Source: Brasilonema sp. CT11 (GTDB lineage: Bacteria; Cyanobacteriota; Cyanobacteriia; Cyanobacteriales; Nostocaceae). Taken from it: DNA of 55,309 bases. The stretch is from NCBI RefSeq assembly GCF_017982655.1, contig NZ_JABXYX010000046.1, positions 1 through 55,309 of the forward strand, in the 5' to 3' direction. The notes under the pieces are model-generated. The model did not search any database. It saw only the letters and a program-made list of their open reading frames with translations, and was not told where the DNA came from. This document shows positions 28,201 through 37,386 of the stretch, piece by piece (position 1 is the stretch's first letter; the number at the start of each line of letters is the position of its first letter). The translations under genes were made by a program, and so were the position numbers.

Positions 28201-29595
28201 ATGTACTGGGGCGAGGGGCAACTCATACACAACGGCAAATACAAGATAGAAAAACAGTTGGGCGGCGGCGGCTTTGCTCTCACCTACCAAGCAATACATA
28301 CTCAGCTTAATCGCCGAGTCGTCATAAAAACACCAAATTTAAGTGTCCAAAACGATCCAGACTATCCCAAGTATCTTAAACGCTTTGAAAAAGAAGCACA
28401 AATGCTGGGAGAATGTTGTGCAGACTCCCATCCTCATATTGTGCAAGTCTTCGACTTCTTTGAGGAAGATGGTCGTTCTTGTCTGGTAATGCAATATATA
28501 CCAGGCGAGAGTTTGTGGCAGTTTGTACAAAGTCGAGGGGCATTACCAGAAACTCAAGCTGTTAAATACATCCGACAAATAGGATCAGCCTTGGTGGAAG
28601 TACATAAAAAAAGTATTTTTCATCTCGATGTCACCCCTCCCAATATTATGCTCAGTTTTGAGCCACGGGTTCCTAACTCTGACAAAGCGGTGCTGATTGA
28701 CTTTGGTATTGCTGGGGATATGTCTCCACCTAGTACACTTTCCAGATCTTTTGGTAACAAGGCGTTTGCGCCTTATGAATTAGTCCGTAAAGGTATTCGT
28801 CACCCAACAGTGGATGTGTATTGTTTGGCTGCGTCCCTGTATTATGCTGTAACTGGGCAACGCCCCACCAATTCCTTTGACCGCAAGTTTGATAACGAGG
28901 AATTAGTACCACCCCAGCAACTCGTCCCCAGTCTCAGCAATGGTGTTAATCAGGTAATTCTGCAAGGCATGGCGTTAGAGGCAAAAGACCGTCCTCAAAC
29001 GATGCAGGAGTGGTTAAACTTATTGGGTTCCCAGCAAGCGGTTATCTCTAATAAATTAAGTTCAGATATGGGGATTTACCGTAAGCTGGAGAAGCTACTC
29101 AAAGCCAGGCTGTGGCAAGAAGCAGATGAGGAAACTACTAGACTGATGCTGAAAGTAGCTGGTCGAGAAAAGGATGGCTGGCTTGATGTTGAATCTATTA
29201 ACAACTTTCCCTGCACAGACTTAAGCACCATTGACAAACTTTGGGTAAAATACAGCAATGCGCATTTCGGCTTTAGCGTACAAAAGCGCATTTGGCAGGA
29301 AGTTCGTGGTAAACCTGATATTGATATGAAAATTTATATCAATTTTTGTGAGTGCGTCGGATGGTATAGAAACTCTGGTTGGTTGAATTATGATGAACTT
29401 ACCTTCAATGCTAAATCTCCTGTAGGTCATCTTCCAGGAGGATTACTGATCTGGTTATGGATAAGTTTTGAAGTAGGAATAGAAGTAGGAACAACAGAAA
29501 CAAAGTGGTGGAATATTATATCTTCTCTGTCATCAAGACTTGCAAAGTGTAACATTCAGTGCGATTGGTTGGGTAGAAACCTTTTCAAGGGATGA
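28201..29595 (+). CDS. Ser/Thr protein kinase fused to a GUN4 domain, unusual catalytic loop
   Basis: A protein of about 464 residues from ATG 28201 (MYWGEGQLIHNGKYKI, the family's usual start; an in-frame earlier start adds 39 poor residues). Residues 13-275 form a kinase domain: GGGGFALTYQA, Lys43, DFG at 167-169. The catalytic loop reads HLDVTPPN (141-148) in place of HRDxKPxN, so Arg and the catalytic-loop Lys are lost while Asp143 and Asn148 stay. From about 290 to 425 follows a GUN4 domain (LEKLLKARLWQEADEET; NFPCTDLSTIDKLW; AHFGFSVQKRIW). GUN4 binds porphyrins and stimulates Mg-chelatase. A ChlH-type gene lies 700 bases downstream on the other strand. Confidence 0.87.
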   Translation: MYWGEGQLIHNGKYKIEKQLGGGGFALTYQAIHTQLNRRVVIKTPNLSVQNDPDYPKYLKRFEKEAQMLGECCADSHPHIVQVFDFFEEDGRSCLVMQYIPGESLWQFVQSRGALPETQAVKYIRQIGSALVEVHKKSIFHLDVTPPNIMLSFEPRVPNSDKAVLIDFGIAGDMSPPSTLSRSFGNKAFAPYELVRKGIRHPTVDVYCLAASLYYAVTGQRPTNSFDRKFDNEELVPPQQLVPSLSNGVNQVILQGMALEAKDRPQTMQEWLNLLGSQQAVISNKLSSDMGIYRKLEKLLKARLWQEADEETTRLMLKVAGREKDGWLDVESINNFPCTDLSTIDKLWVKYSNAHFGFSVQKRIWQEVRGKPDIDMKIYINFCECVGWYRNSGWLNYDELTFNAKSPVGHLPGGLLIWLWISFEVGIEVGTTETKWWNIISSLSSRLAKCNIQCDWLGRNLFKG

Positions 29596-29627
29596 TATGG
29601 ATGGTGACTAGCTCAATCCCTTTCCGC

Positions 29628-29652
29628 CCGATACAGGATATGCAGTTGCTTA
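29628..29652 (+). repeat. Fragment identical to the 3' end of xisI
   Basis: The 25 bases around ATACAGGATATGCAGTTGC up to TTAAG repeat the last codons of the xisI gene at 26532-26867. They lie just after the GUN4-kinase gene. The rest of the surrounding sequence is not similar, so this is a small leftover of a duplicated or deleted xisI copy. Confidence 0.6.
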
Positions 29653-29775
29653 AGGCAACTTCTGTGCCATTTTTGAATTTAGTAAAAGTTACTTAGCATC
29701 TGACTAGATATTACGCGATGGCTCCCAATCTATCTTTAATAGTTAAGTCATTCAACTTACCAACCATCAATATTG

Positions 29776-29961
29776 CTAGGGTGGAGGTATCTCCAAATCT
29801 TTACAAATTTTCACAGCCAAAATATCAACTATCTCGGTATGTCTTGGAACTGCTGATGTTCTATTGTTTGATGGATTGTAGTAAATGGTGTGTTTTCCAC
29901 CCTCTCGAAGCAAAAGACAACCGTTAGCTTCCAGATGGCGAATCAGTTCTCGTCTTTTCAC
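29776..29961 (-). CDS. hicA: HicA-type mRNA interferase toxin
   Basis: A 61-residue HicA: MKRRELIRHLEANGCLLLREGG, then KHTIYYNP with the catalytic His, then AVPRHTEIVDILAVKICKDLEIP. HicA toxins cut mRNA with a double-stranded RNA-binding-like fold. The start overlaps the hicB stop by four bases on the minus strand, so the antitoxin is made first from the same message. Length and key residues are normal, so the toxin is probably active. Confidence 0.87.
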   Translation of the reverse strand: MKRRELIRHLEANGCLLLREGGKHTIYYNPSNNRTSAVPRHTEIVDILAVKICKDLEIPPP

Positions 29962-30182
29962 GATATTTTTACTGTAATCTTTTCACGCACAACATCTTTA
30001 CCTGAGAGTTTTTGCTCTGCCAATTCCCGATTTGAGATTAAAATTAGCTCAATGACTTCCCGCAGGCTTTCCCTTGCTTCTTCCAAAGTTCTTTCTTGGA
30101 CATTTGCGCCAGATAACTCTTGGACGTAGCCAATATACCAGTCATCGACTTTTTCAAATATTGCAGTGAAAGAGTTTTCCAT
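29958..30182 (-). CDS. hicB: HicB-type antitoxin
   Basis: A 74-residue HicB: FTAIFEKVDDWYIGYVQELSGANVQ, then TLEEARESLREVIELILI, the partial RNase H-like fold of the family. This short form lacks a C-terminal DNA-binding domain. It lies directly before hicA and neutralises it. The pair fills the gap between the GUN4 kinase and the chelatase gene, read towards the kinase. Confidence 0.87.
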   Translation of the reverse strand: MENSFTAIFEKVDDWYIGYVQELSGANVQERTLEEARESLREVIELILISNRELAEQKLSGKDVVREKITVKIS

Positions 30183-30288
30183 ATAATTTGCTGTCTGGCT
30201 CCGAAAGTGTAATCATTTGAAGACATAATAGCCTCAAAAGAGGTGAGTTTGCGTGATGCCCTACTCTCGGCTAATCCACACTACCAGT

Positions 30289-33200
30289 CTAAACCGTCAC
30301 CCCTTCCAATTCCTCATCCGTCAACTCATACAACTCCCGTAACTTCTGCAACTTATCCTCACCAGCTTCCCAAAAACCGCGCCCATGCGCTTCTAACATC
30401 CTGCCCACAAGATTACGGAAAGCTTCCGGATTCGCCTTCCGCAACTTCTGGGCCATCTCTGCATCTAAAGCATAAGTATCAGCAGCTTGGTCATATACCC
30501 AATTATCAGTAAAATCCGCAGTACCGCCCCAACCTATCAACGCCGTCATGCGTTGAGAAATCTCATAAGCACCACCCGAACCCTGATTCGCCATCGCTTC
30601 CGCCCATTTAGGATTCAGCAACTTGCTGCGATACTCCATCCGCAACAAATCATCCAAATTTCGGGGAGTCGTATCCTTCGAGAAACTTTCCACAAAACTA
30701 GTAGTCACTTTTTTCCCGCGTTGTTTTTCCGCCGCTTTCTTCAAACCACCAGTATTGGCATAATATTCTTGAATATCAGTCAAACCGTATTCGACAGAAT
30801 CAATTTCTTGGACAATGCGATCGCTTGTTTGCAAAAGTTGAGTTAGTACTTCTGGTCTAGCTTGACCTTTATCTTGTCTACCATAACTAAACACATTGCG
30901 ACCTTGCCAAGTATCCCCCAACTCATCCCCAGATTCCCAATTACTATCAACCACTCGGTCATTCACCAAAGAACCAAAATCACCCGCAGGATTAGAAAAC
31001 AACCTCGCCGAAACATTTTCTACCCCTTGCGCCTTCAAAGCCAAAGCATGTTTCCTAATAAAATTCTGGTCCTGGGGTTCATCAGCCTCAGCCGCCCGCC
31101 CAAACAAATCATCCAGCAACTCAATAACATTCACAAAACTATCTCGGAAAATCCCCGACAAATTCCCCAACACATCAATCCGGGGATGTCCCACCTCAGC
31201 CAAAGGCTTCAACTCATAACGAACAATTCGCCCCGTCCCCTCCTTCACAGCTTCCGCACCAACCAACTCCAACAGAATACCAAGAGATTCCCCCTTAGTT
31301 TTAATCGCATCCAAACCCCATAACATCACCGCCACAGTCTCCGGATACGTCCCATTCTCTTCCAGATGCTGCGCAATAATCTTTTGACCAATTTCCCGTC
31401 CCCGTGCATACGCCGCAGGCGAAGGCATACGATAAGGATCTAAAGCATGAATATTTCTCCCCGTAGGCAAAACACCCACACCATCCCGCAACAAATCACC
31501 ACCAGGCGCAGGCGGAATATACTCCCCATTCAAACCCCGCACCAGATTCGTCAACTCATCAGTCGTTTGCATCAACAACTCTCTAATTCTCTTCTCCTCT
31601 TCCTCTTCCTCTCTGTGTTCTCTGCGCCTCTGCGGTTCGTTTCCAAAATAAGCCTCCAAATACCCCGCCAACTCCTCCTCACTTGGCTTTTCCCCCAAAA
31701 CATGCAACCCAGAAGAAAACAGCCGATTCTCCAAAACCTGCAAATACTCGTATAACTTCACAAGATAATCATCAAAAGCATGACCACTAAACATCCGAAC
31801 ATTCTCAGGCGTAAACCCAATCCCCAACCGCCTCGCATCCTCAAACGGACAATCAGCATCCAAACCAGTATCCACAATCTTCTTACAAATCGCTTCCTTG
31901 AGGGCATAATTCTTCTGCGGATCTTCTCGATACTCCGCAATCAAATCCCGCAACGTCACCAACTCCTTATACAAACCCGCACGCCCATAAGGCGGTACAT
32001 TGTGAGAAATCAACACCCCATAACCGCGACGCTTCGCCAACATAGACTCCGAAGGATTATTCGCCGCATATATATATAGATTAGGCAAATCTCCCAACAA
32101 AATATCAGACCAAGAATAACCCGTATTCCCCAAAGGAGAACCAGGCAACCATTCTACAGTCCCGTGCATCCCAAAGTGAACCACAGCATCAGCTGCAAAT
32201 TCATTTTGCAACCATTTGTAAAAAGCAGCGTACTGCGGATGAGGAGTTAAATCCCGTTCAAACATCAACCGCATCGGATCACCTTGTAATCCCAATGGTG
32301 GTTGTACACCTATCCAAACATTTCCAACCTCAACACCGCCAATATTAAACTCATCGCCATAAGTTTTAATCCCAGTACCTGTGAGAGATTTCCATTGTTT
32401 TTCAATGCGGGATGTGCGGAGGTATCCTAGCCATTTTTCCAAGGTGCGGACATTAACTGATGAGGGAACAATATTTTCTTCATCTTGCTTATCTTCCCCT
32501 GAAAGTTCATCCGCTTCTTTAACTTTGCGAATCAACTCTTCTCCATCTTCTGGTAAATCTCCAACTGTATAACCTTGGTCTTTCAATGCTTGAAGAAACT
32601 TCAGTAAACTTCTTGGTACATTTAACAACGCAGCTGTTCCCACAGCACCGTAACCAGGCGGGAACCCATACAAAATAATTGCAATCTTTCGTTCCGAGAC
32701 AGGTTTTTGTCGCAAAGCAACCCAATTTTTCACTCTCCCAATTAACCGCTGTACCCGTTCGGGAACCAGATAAATTTCTTCTCCTACCAAACCACCAAGG
32801 GGAACGGTGTCGATCGCCCCATCCAATTCTGGTAAAGCATATAAAACAACACTTTGCAATCCTCCAATACCTTGGCGCGTCCAAGAATAAATATCTTGAA
32901 TCAGCAATGGTGCGGCGACAATGTATGGTATGTTCTTAGCAGTAAGGATGCGTTTTGCTACCTCAACTTGTCTTCCTGCTTCCATTGAACCTGCCGGACC
33001 ACCGACAAGAGGAAAGCCAATCGTTGAGACAATGGCGTCAACCTTGACTGCTTCTTGAGAAAGCGAGGCAATTTCTACGTTTCCTTGTTGTCTTTGCCCT
33101 TGTTCGTAATCGGTTGTCATCCAATCACGTACTGCGACATGACCTTCTACACCATTAATAAAGATGGGTAATGGTATCAAACCAGCTTCTTCAAAATTGC

Positions 33201-34050
33201 GAATGAGTTGGGGTATGTAAGGTTGTTTAGTGATGACGTGCTTGCGATAGAGGAGAATTCCGACTACTGGCTTTTGGATTTTAGATCCCCCCAACCCCCC
33301 TTTCAAATTAGATCCCCCCAACCCCCCTTGAAAAGGGGGGCTAATATTCTCCTGTTTATAAGCAGGGCGAGGAGGAATCTGTTGATACCATTCCAGATAT
33401 GCCCGTGGTGATTCAAAAAATCCTTGATAGTCGGGATGTAACAACCCCATATTCGGGGTTTCGACTGGCGGGGGAATTTCGCCCACCTTGAGACTTAAAT
33501 ATTTTTCTGCCAATGTCCAGAATAAAGCAGCAACGTTTTCTGGTCCACCAGCATTCCAGTAACCATATATAATTAGCCAGTTGCGTAAGTCTTGTACTTT
33601 TTGCCCTGGCACATATTTCAATAGCTTTGGTCCTACTTTTAAAAAGCTAATATAACCCGCGAGTTTATCTTCCTCTCGTCCGTTGCTGAATTTATCCAAG
33701 ATGAATTTTACTGGTTTGGGCATTCCTTTGGGTTTATCGCCAATGGCGAAAGCGCCCAACTTGGTTAAACTCAGCAATTCCAAAGCGGACTCAAACACGA
33801 GGCGGATGGGGATATGGGAGATGCAATCGCGCAACCACAACACCTGATCATAGTCAAACAGCAAACTGCCAAAAAACACATCAGCATCTTTTAGTGCTGC
33901 TTCTACTTCAGCGCGTTTGGTGGTGATGTCGCGATCGCTAAACACGCTAATATCCAACTCACTGACACGAGAAGTCGCCAAAAAAGCTGCCTTCCGATAC
34001 AAGTCGGCGTTGAATGATTCAAACCCAGCAATTAAGACGATACGTTTCAT
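30289..34050 (-). CDS. Mg-chelatase subunit H-type protein (ChlH/BchH/CobN family)
   Basis: A 1253-residue protein. The N-terminus (MKRIVLIAGFESFNADLYRKA) and the segments NWLIIYGYWNAGGPENVAALFWTLA, MHGTVEWLPGSPLGNTG and VMLWGLDAIKTKGESLG match ChlH/BchH. These are the porphyrin-binding subunits that insert Mg into protoporphyrin IX with ChlI and ChlD. Canonical ChlH is about 1330 residues and begins differently, so this is probably the second cyanobacterial paralogue; a CobN-like cobalt role cannot be excluded. Residues about 236-256 (SPPFQGGLGGSNLKGGLGG) are encoded by an inserted genomic repeat. The promoter side holds a STRR block. Confidence 0.75.
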   Translation of the reverse strand: MKRIVLIAGFESFNADLYRKAAFLATSRVSELDISVFSDRDITTKRAEVEAALKDADVFFGSLLFDYDQVLWLRDCISHIPIRLVFESALELLSLTKLGAFAIGDKPKGMPKPVKFILDKFSNGREEDKLAGYISFLKVGPKLLKYVPGQKVQDLRNWLIIYGYWNAGGPENVAALFWTLAEKYLSLKVGEIPPPVETPNMGLLHPDYQGFFESPRAYLEWYQQIPPRPAYKQENISPPFQGGLGGSNLKGGLGGSKIQKPVVGILLYRKHVITKQPYIPQLIRNFEEAGLIPLPIFINGVEGHVAVRDWMTTDYEQGQRQQGNVEIASLSQEAVKVDAIVSTIGFPLVGGPAGSMEAGRQVEVAKRILTAKNIPYIVAAPLLIQDIYSWTRQGIGGLQSVVLYALPELDGAIDTVPLGGLVGEEIYLVPERVQRLIGRVKNWVALRQKPVSERKIAIILYGFPPGYGAVGTAALLNVPRSLLKFLQALKDQGYTVGDLPEDGEELIRKVKEADELSGEDKQDEENIVPSSVNVRTLEKWLGYLRTSRIEKQWKSLTGTGIKTYGDEFNIGGVEVGNVWIGVQPPLGLQGDPMRLMFERDLTPHPQYAAFYKWLQNEFAADAVVHFGMHGTVEWLPGSPLGNTGYSWSDILLGDLPNLYIYAANNPSESMLAKRRGYGVLISHNVPPYGRAGLYKELVTLRDLIAEYREDPQKNYALKEAICKKIVDTGLDADCPFEDARRLGIGFTPENVRMFSGHAFDDYLVKLYEYLQVLENRLFSSGLHVLGEKPSEEELAGYLEAYFGNEPQRRREHREEEEEEKRIRELLMQTTDELTNLVRGLNGEYIPPAPGGDLLRDGVGVLPTGRNIHALDPYRMPSPAAYARGREIGQKIIAQHLEENGTYPETVAVMLWGLDAIKTKGESLGILLELVGAEAVKEGTGRIVRYELKPLAEVGHPRIDVLGNLSGIFRDSFVNVIELLDDLFGRAAEADEPQDQNFIRKHALALKAQGVENVSARLFSNPAGDFGSLVNDRVVDSNWESGDELGDTWQGRNVFSYGRQDKGQARPEVLTQLLQTSDRIVQEIDSVEYGLTDIQEYYANTGGLKKAAEKQRGKKVTTSFVESFSKDTTPRNLDDLLRMEYRSKLLNPKWAEAMANQGSGGAYEISQRMTALIGWGGTADFTDNWVYDQAADTYALDAEMAQKLRKANPEAFRNLVGRMLEAHGRGFWEAGEDKLQKLRELYELTDEELEGVTV
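33284..33349. repeat. GATCCCCCCAACCCCCC repeat inserted in frame in the chelatase gene
   Basis: Two copies of a GATCCCCCCAACCCCCCTT unit, followed by GAAAAGGGGGGCT, form a palindromic repeat. It adds about 21 residues (Gly- and Pro-rich) without breaking the reading frame. Relatives of the repeat lie at 37387-37512 and 43833-43870. Confidence 0.8.
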
Positions 34051-34124
34051 GTGTTGAGATAGAAAGCTAATGGTTTTCTATCTCTATATTGTGACCGATA
34101 ATTCCGAACAGCGTACAAGCGCCC

Positions 34125-34330
34125 AACAGTTATCAGTTATCAGTGAGCCAGCGCTGCAGGAGGGTCTCCCAACCTAGGCGACTGCGTTAGCGCAGCGGAA
34201 CCGGAGGTTCTCCCCGAAGGGTTATCAGGTAGGAAACGGACTCGTCCACCCCCTGCTCCCTGTGCTCCCTGCTCCCTGCTCTCTGTTCCCTGTGCTCCCT
34301 GCTCCCTGCTCCCTGCTCCCTGTTAAGCGT
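34125..34330. repeat. STRR block with GTTATCA and GCTCCCT units
   Basis: It starts with GTTATCAGTTATCAGTGAG, includes a palindromic middle (GACTGCGTTAGCGCAGC), and ends in many 7-base units such as GCTCCCT and GTTCCCT followed by GTTAAGCGTTCAC. It separates the chelatase gene's start from the CHAD gene's end. Confidence 0.8.
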
Positions 34331-35299
34331 TCACACCGGATGTAGTATTGTTGTATGAAATCTTTGTCTTGTCTGGACTTTCAGATACTGCTGCTGTAAA
34401 GGCTGCCATTGCTGCCATAATTTGTAACGATTTTGGGCGAACATTGAAGCAAGAGTCGGCAGTTGAGAATCTATTTCTGAGTTAAACACATCTGCAAGCC
34501 AGTCAGCTAAGACTGCGCTATCTTGCATTGATCCCAATATCTCTTGGAGATTTTTCACTTCTGCAATACAATTGGTATAAGACTTGCTATATAAATCAGA
34601 AAATAACTCCATCTGGTAGCGCAGACGTTTGGCTTGTTTGCGTAAGCTGTGAAGAATTTCCCCATTGGTTGCTAATTCTTGCTCTACTCTTTGGGGTTCC
34701 CAGTCTCTACAAATAACAATCTCCCCTCCCTTTACTTCGGTTCCAATAAGCCAACCTGGATGCAGTAAAAATGTACTAACTTCCGGCAAAAGTAAATCTG
34801 GTAGCACTTGCTGAATTGGCAAATATGCTATTGGTTGATAGGATGGCTCCTCTAACCACTCATTCAATTTCTGTTTAAGAGACTTGTAAGGATCATTCTT
34901 GAATGTTGATTTGACATCTGCCACAGCCTCTTCACGTTGTTTGCTTAAAGCTTCCATTGCTGTTTGCAGCGTTCGCTGTTCTTTGCGGGGTAAATCTGAT
35001 TGCTCAAGATTTTCCAAACTTTCTTTTAGCACGTCTAAATCCCGCAAATTACCCAGACGACGCGCAATTTTGCCGATATTTTTATCACTAGCTGGCTTTG
35101 GCAAATCCACAGCCGGGGAAAACCTTGTTACAGCTGTGCGTAGGCGACGCATCCCAACTCGCATCTGATGCAATGCTTCTGGATCTTTATCTTTCTTGAC
35201 TTCTGTTTCCCACTTTAAGGTTTTTTTACTATGTTTTTCAATTGCTGAGTAAGCATAGTTTCCGAGAGTTTCGACTTCTGATTTTATAGCTAATGTCAT
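34331..35299 (-). CDS. CHAD domain protein
   Basis: A helical protein of about 322 residues from ATG 35299. The CHAD core shows the conserved His/Arg set: EALHQMRVGMRRLRTAVTRF, then IARRLGNLRDLDVLKE, then LRKQAKRLRYQMELF. CHAD domains bind inorganic polyphosphate through these positive residues and often follow CYTH phosphatases, which is not the case here. An in-frame start at 35377 adds 26 residues (rich in Lys and Arg) that do not match the family, so the later ATG is preferred. It stands alone, facing away from the DUF3616 gene. Confidence 0.85.
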   Translation of the reverse strand: MTLAIKSEVETLGNYAYSAIEKHSKKTLKWETEVKKDKDPEALHQMRVGMRRLRTAVTRFSPAVDLPKPASDKNIGKIARRLGNLRDLDVLKESLENLEQSDLPRKEQRTLQTAMEALSKQREEAVADVKSTFKNDPYKSLKQKLNEWLEEPSYQPIAYLPIQQVLPDLLLPEVSTFLLHPGWLIGTEVKGGEIVICRDWEPQRVEQELATNGEILHSLRKQAKRLRYQMELFSDLYSKSYTNCIAEVKNLQEILGSMQDSAVLADWLADVFNSEIDSQLPTLASMFAQNRYKLWQQWQPLQQQYLKVQTRQRFHTTILHPV

Positions 35300-35523
35300 A
35301 CGTCTTGATACACATCTTGAATGAAAGTACTTAACTGGCTGACGTGATTGAATGGTAGCATTTTTTTTCTTTCTCATCTATGTTTTGTAAAGTTTTTATT
35401 CGCAAATATTTTGTAGAATTTTGTTGTCAGAAGTTAGTTGTCGTCATTTTTTTAAATAGAAACACTGAACAAAACGTTATATCAATAACACGTTAGAATA
35501 AAAAAACATCGGGAGTATATACA

Positions 35524-36591
35524 ATGGACTATTCACATCGAATCAATCAAGTTTTACTAACTTTTGCTGATGGTTTTAAAGAATATCGTAACGACCTTTC
35601 GGCAATCCTACTAACCCCTGAGAAGCACTTATGGTTGGGTTCGGATGAAACCTCAACTATTGAACGGCTATCTTTTGTAGATACAGAAAACTTTGCCGAA
35701 CATAAACAATTTCACGTCACAAGCTTTATCAGCTTACCTGCACCAGAAGAAGAGGAAATTGATATTGAAGGTTTGGCATATACTGATTATTATCTATGGT
35801 TAATTGGTTCTCACAGCTATAAACGTAAAAAACCGAAACCGGAATTTTCGGATGAGAAAAATATTAAAAGACTCGCCAAAATAGCATCAGAACCAAATCG
35901 TTATATTATAGGACGTATTCCACTGGTGGATGGTGAATTATTATCATCATGTCAACATCCAAAAAATCCTAACGTACAATTAAGTGCTGCCAAACTTGAG
36001 GTAACCCAACAAGGTAACTTACTCATGGAAGCTTTAGCAGATGATCCACACTTGGGCTTTTTTGTGAAAGCAGCAATTCCAGGTAAGGATAATGGTTTTG
36101 ATATAGAAGGAATAGCCGTTTGTAAAAACAGAATTTTTCTAGGTTTGCGTGGACCTGTATTACGAGGTTGGGCTATCATTCTGGAAATAGAGTTAGAAAA
36201 CTCAGGTTCAGGACTTCTGAGATTGAAGAATATTACGGCTGATGGCAAGGGATACAAGAAGCATTTTCTCTTCTTGAATGGTTTAGGAATTCGAGATTTA
36301 TGCTTAGAAAGTGAAGACTTGTTAATTTTAGCAGGACCAACAATGGATTTGGATGGTCCTGTGCAAGTTTATCGTCTGAAGAATGGCGCTGATTTACAAG
36401 AAAATATTCTCAATTATCCAGAGTTTGTCCTTGATATCCCATATGGAAATAGAGACGAACACGCGGAGGGAATAACTTTATTTCATGATATAGCTGGGGT
36501 ACCTTCACTACTAACAGTTTATGATTCTCCGGCAAAGAATAGGTTGGTAGGAGATGGTGGTGTACTGGCTGATGTTTTTAAACTGAATTGA
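35524..36591 (+). CDS. DUF3616 domain protein
   Basis: A 355-residue protein of the DUF3616 family, a probable beta-propeller: SAILLTPEKHLWLGSDETS, EIDIEGLAYTDYYLWLIGSHS, GFDIEGIAVCKNRIFLGLRGP and HAEGITLF. The repeated D-I-E-G-(L/I)-A blocks recall phytase/esterase-like propellers that bind metal ions, but no reaction has been shown. There is no signal peptide. A GGGAG ribosome site lies ahead of the ATG. A terminator that works in both directions follows. Confidence 0.82.
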   Translation: MDYSHRINQVLLTFADGFKEYRNDLSAILLTPEKHLWLGSDETSTIERLSFVDTENFAEHKQFHVTSFISLPAPEEEEIDIEGLAYTDYYLWLIGSHSYKRKKPKPEFSDEKNIKRLAKIASEPNRYIIGRIPLVDGELLSSCQHPKNPNVQLSAAKLEVTQQGNLLMEALADDPHLGFFVKAAIPGKDNGFDIEGIAVCKNRIFLGLRGPVLRGWAIILEIELENSGSGLLRLKNITADGKGYKKHFLFLNGLGIRDLCLESEDLLILAGPTMDLDGPVQVYRLKNGADLQENILNYPEFVLDIPYGNRDEHAEGITLFHDIAGVPSLLTVYDSPAKNRLVGDGGVLADVFKLN

Positions 36592-36596
36592 AAAAT

Positions 36597-36630
36597 AGAG
36601 CAAGACTGTTCCCAGTCTCGCTCTGTTTTT
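36597..36630. terminator. Bidirectional rho-independent terminator
   Basis: A hairpin with arms AGAGC-A-AGACTG and CAGTCT-C-GCTCT around a 4-base loop, followed by GTTTTT on the plus strand and by ATTTTT on the minus strand. It lies between the convergent DUF3616 and flavodoxin-like genes. Confidence 0.85.
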
Positions 36631-36638
36631 ATTAAAGT

Positions 36639-37229
36639 CTAGTTAACCCAACGTTTTGTTACCTCTGCAATGCGTTGTCCAAAGCGTTCTGAGGTGAGGC
36701 GATCGCCTGGATCTATTTCTGCTTCCTTACCGCTCATATCAAGTGGAACATAACCCATGACGCCTAAATATGCACCGAGTCGGTTAATTCCATCATCCTT
36801 ACCGAACAAAAAGCTTGACAAGTCTCCCACGTTTACCCAAATCATACCGTGTTGAGCCGCGTTTGTTGCTAAATATAGCAGTGTTCCTTGCTTATCGCCA
36901 CTGGGAGAGCTAGAGTGCGTAAACCCTGCAGCGATTTTATCTTTCCATCCGTGTTGAAACCAAATTCCGCTACCTGCATCAATAAACGCTTTAAACTGAG
37001 CTGCAACACCACCCATGTAAGTAGGTGAACCAAACACAATTGCATCAGCATTATTAAGCTTTTCTATTGTTGCATCATCCTTCCAACGACCATTTACAAT
37101 TTGCTCGCCAACAATCCGCAAAACCTCAACAGTGGTACCTTCAACTTTGCTTGCACCTTCAGCAATAGCTTGAGCCATAAGGTGAGTATGACCAGCACCG
37201 GAAAAGTAGACAATTGCTACAGTGGGCAT
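36639..37229 (-). CDS. Flavodoxin-like / NAD(P)H:quinone oxidoreductase family protein (WrbA-like)
   Basis: A 196-residue flavoprotein. The N-terminus has the phosphate-binding loop YFSGAGHTHLMAQA, followed by DAIVFGSPTYMGGVAAQFKAFID for the flavin ring, and SSSPSGDKQGTLLYLATNAAQHGMIW, as in WrbA-like FMN reductases. These proteins transfer electrons to quinones or act in redox protection. The gene is monocistronic, with its end at the shared terminator. Confidence 0.8.
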   Translation of the reverse strand: MPTVAIVYFSGAGHTHLMAQAIAEGASKVEGTTVEVLRIVGEQIVNGRWKDDATIEKLNNADAIVFGSPTYMGGVAAQFKAFIDAGSGIWFQHGWKDKIAAGFTHSSSPSGDKQGTLLYLATNAAQHGMIWVNVGDLSSFLFGKDDGINRLGAYLGVMGYVPLDMSGKEAEIDPGDRLTSERFGQRIAEVTKRWVN

Positions 37230-37386
37230 GGGAAACCTGCTTAATTATTTTATGTCAAATGACGCCAGTCATATCATAGAGATTCTTTGTCAAAAAGTGA
37301 AGTCGCTTTCTTTGCAACAGATACTTCACCCGCGCTACTACTTCATACATCAATACGATTCGGTTAGCTTGTTTTTCTCAAGGGTG

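Noticed and set aside
30487-32079. Several open frames of 100-150 codons on the plus strand opposite the chelatase gene
   Set aside because: They are the reverse of a long, clearly conserved protein and have low-complexity Ile/Arg/Pro/Thr composition; they are antisense shadows.
36639-37229. LanD-type cysteine decarboxylase for the RiPP cluster
   Set aside because: The protein is a flavodoxin/WrbA-type FMN protein. It lacks LanD features and is separated from the cluster by repeats and a pseudogene.
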